This document shows, one piece after another, positions 23,359-24,861 of a stretch of DNA of 24,861 bases (within the stretch, counting starts at the first letter, position 1; each line of letters begins with the position of its first letter). The notes beneath the pieces were generated by a model that was not told the origin of the DNA, searched no databases, and was given only the letters and a program-made list of their open reading frames with translations. Source of the DNA: Deltaproteobacteria bacterium. GTDB taxonomy: Bacteria; Desulfobacterota; DSM-4660; Desulfatiglandales; B25-G16. Location of the stretch: assembly GCA_018400255.1 (NCBI GenBank), contig JAGYMO010000102.1, forward strand, positions 1-24,861, in the 5' to 3' direction. The position numbers and the translations under genes were made by a program.

Positions 23359-24741
23359 ATGAAGACTTTCGGAACGCTTAAGAATATACACTTGATAGGA
23401 ATAGGCGGAATTGGAATGAGCGGCATTGCAGAGTTACTCCTAAATTTGGGCTACTCTATCAGCGGCTCTGATATAAGAAAGACCGATGTAACAAAACGCT
23501 TATCAGAGCTTGGTGCGAGGATATTTTTTGGACACAAGGCCGAAAATAGTATTAACGCAGACGTAGTAGTTTATTCGTCGGCAGTAAAGAATACCAATCC
23601 GGAGATAATTGAGGCAAAGGAGAGATCGATTCCTGTCATACCAAGGGCCGAAATGTTAGCTGAACTGATGCGACTTAAGTTCGGGATAGCAGTCGCAGGC
23701 GCACATGGAAAGACTACTACAACCAACATGATAGGTTCGATTTTAACTGAAGGGGGGCTTGACCCAACTGTTGTTATTGGGGGTAGATTAAGTCAATGGG
23801 GAGGATCGAATTTACGGTTGGGAAATAGCGACCTTTTAGTAGCGGAGGCAGATGAAAGTGACGGCTCTTTTTTGGTTCTTTCTCCAAGTATGGCTGTTGT
23901 GACTAATATTGATTATGAACATATAGATTTCTATCAAAACATGGATAATGTAAGAGGTACGTTCACTAACTTTATCAATAAACTTCCGTTTTATGGCAGG
24001 GCAATTATCTGCCTTGACGACAAGGAAGTACAGGGGTTAATTCCAAGCCTTACAAAGAGTTATTTAACATATGGGCTTAACTCGCAGTCGGATATAAGGG
24101 CCAGTGAAATATCAAAAGAGGGACTAAGCACCAATTTTGTTGTCACATTCAAGAATAAGACAATTGGTAATGTTACTATTTCCACGCCAGGAAGTCATAA
24201 TGTGCTGAATGCACTTGCAGCAATTGGGGTAGGTTTGGAACTCGATATTAGCTTTAAGGATATCCAGAAGGGATTAAGCAACCTTGGTGCGCTAGAAAGA
24301 CGTTTTGAGGTAAAAGGTGAAAAGAACGGTGTCTTATTTTTAGATGATTACGGTCATCATCCAACGGAAATAGTATCAACTATAGAAGCAGCAAAGGATT
24401 GCTGGCCTGATAGAAGACTTATAGTTGTTTTTCAGCCTCACCGCTACACCAGGACGAGAGACCTGTATTCCAGGTTTGTAAAATCATTTAATCTGGTGGA
24501 TTTGCTTGTTATCTTGCCTATTTATGGAGCAGGGGAAGAGCCCATATCCGGTATTAATAGTGACTATCTTTATCGTGGCATAAAGAGTCATGGGCACAAG
24601 GGCGTCATCCTTTTTTCAAAAAAAGAGGATGCCGTCTCTTTTCTCCTCAGAGAGATTAGACATGGCGACCTGGTATTAACGTTAGGTGCTGGAGATGTTT
24701 ATTATGTGGGCTTGGAGTTGTTGGAAAGAATGAGACGATAA
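23359..24741 (+). CDS. murC: UDP-N-acetylmuramate:L-alanine ligase MurC
   Basis: 460 residues. It adds the first residue of the stem peptide, L-alanine. The N-terminal UDP-binding motif is IGIGGIGMSGIAE (13-25), the ATP loop is GAHGKTTTTNM (114-124), EADESDGSFL lies in the central domain, DDYGHHPTEI in the C-terminal domain, and FQPHRYTRT follows. A gap of 101 bases separates it from murG, with no clear promoter. The window ends before the usual next gene, murB. Confidence 0.97.
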   Translation: MKTFGTLKNIHLIGIGGIGMSGIAELLLNLGYSISGSDIRKTDVTKRLSELGARIFFGHKAENSINADVVVYSSAVKNTNPEIIEAKERSIPVIPRAEMLAELMRLKFGIAVAGAHGKTTTTNMIGSILTEGGLDPTVVIGGRLSQWGGSNLRLGNSDLLVAEADESDGSFLVLSPSMAVVTNIDYEHIDFYQNMDNVRGTFTNFINKLPFYGRAIICLDDKEVQGLIPSLTKSYLTYGLNSQSDIRASEISKEGLSTNFVVTFKNKTIGNVTISTPGSHNVLNALAAIGVGLELDISFKDIQKGLSNLGALERRFEVKGEKNGVLFLDDYGHHPTEIVSTIEAAKDCWPDRRLIVVFQPHRYTRTRDLYSRFVKSFNLVDLLVILPIYGAGEEPISGINSDYLYRGIKSHGHKGVILFSKKEDAVSFLLREIRHGDLVLTLGAGDVYYVGLELLERMRR

Positions 24742-24810
24742 ATTTTTTGAGTTTCCCTTAAGATTTAACTCGTATGACATTGGATAAATGTTGAGGATAT
24801 AAAAACTGAC

Positions 24811-24837
24811 GTAAGCGTTCACAGGTTCAAAGGTTCA
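24811..24837. repeat. Heptamer-word repeat arm at the right window edge
   Basis: GTAAGCGTT (24811-24819), four bases, then GGTTCAAAGGTTCA (24824-24837). Both blocks are the reverse complement of blocks in the left-edge repeat (35-43 and 3-16). It begins 70 bases after the murC stop. The rest of the element is cut off. Confidence 0.6.
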
Positions 24838-24861
24838 GGGTTGCCTTCCTGCCTATGCATT

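Noticed and set aside
1..24861. CRISPR arrays, tRNA or rRNA genes, prophage or defence genes
   Set aside because: Looked for and not seen. The repeats present are heptamer palindromes without spacers, and all long genes belong to housekeeping or transport families.

Overview
The window is a chromosomal segment from an AT-rich, Gram-negative-type bacterium, most likely a deltaproteobacterium (Desulfobacterota). This placement is an inference. It rests on a classical acyl-CoA-dehydrogenase-type ETF under a FadR-like TetR regulator, a MurE with the meso-diaminopimelate motif DNPR, an FtsI with one C-terminal PASTA domain, and intergenic palindromes built from 7-base words. No rRNA, tRNA, CRISPR array or intact transposase gene is visible.

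Left part (1-2874, minus strand): a FadR/YsiA-like TetR repressor gene is followed by etfB and etfA. This matches the fatty-acid-oxidation neighbourhood known from Bacillus subtilis (fadR near etfB-etfA). Two sequences resembling the palindromic FadR box lie in front of the regulator, and a half-site lies in the etfB leader. The ETF passes electrons from acyl-CoA dehydrogenases to the membrane.

Middle part (3054-11133, plus strand): a P1-family (DmpA/NylC-type) self-processing amidase, then a peptide/nickel-type ABC importer with an M20 metallopeptidase gene inserted between the permease and ATPase genes. Together they look like an uptake-and-hydrolysis cassette for peptides or peptide-like amides. 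A 12-bp terminator-like hairpin follows the binding-protein gene and probably makes that protein more abundant than the membrane parts.

Intergenic stretch 11134-11671: it holds a compact, strongly base-paired element without a protein gene. The element resembles the structured RNA/ends of IS200/IS605 or IscB (OMEGA) elements. The promoter and MraZ-type operator of the next operon follow.

Right part (11672-24741, plus strand): a division and cell-wall (dcw) cluster in the order mraZ, rsmH, ftsL, ftsI, murE, murF, mraY, murD, ftsW, murG, murC. It covers stem-peptide assembly, lipid I and lipid II formation, and the septal FtsW/FtsI synthase. Four of its genes start with GTG or TTG. The rest of the cluster (murB, ftsQ, ftsA, ftsZ) is not in the window.

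Different heptamer-word repeats lie 36-89 bases beyond the stop codons of etfA, the TetR gene, the P1 amidase gene and murC. Two of them are complete palindromes and two are cut off by the window ends. The positions suggest a role at transcript ends.
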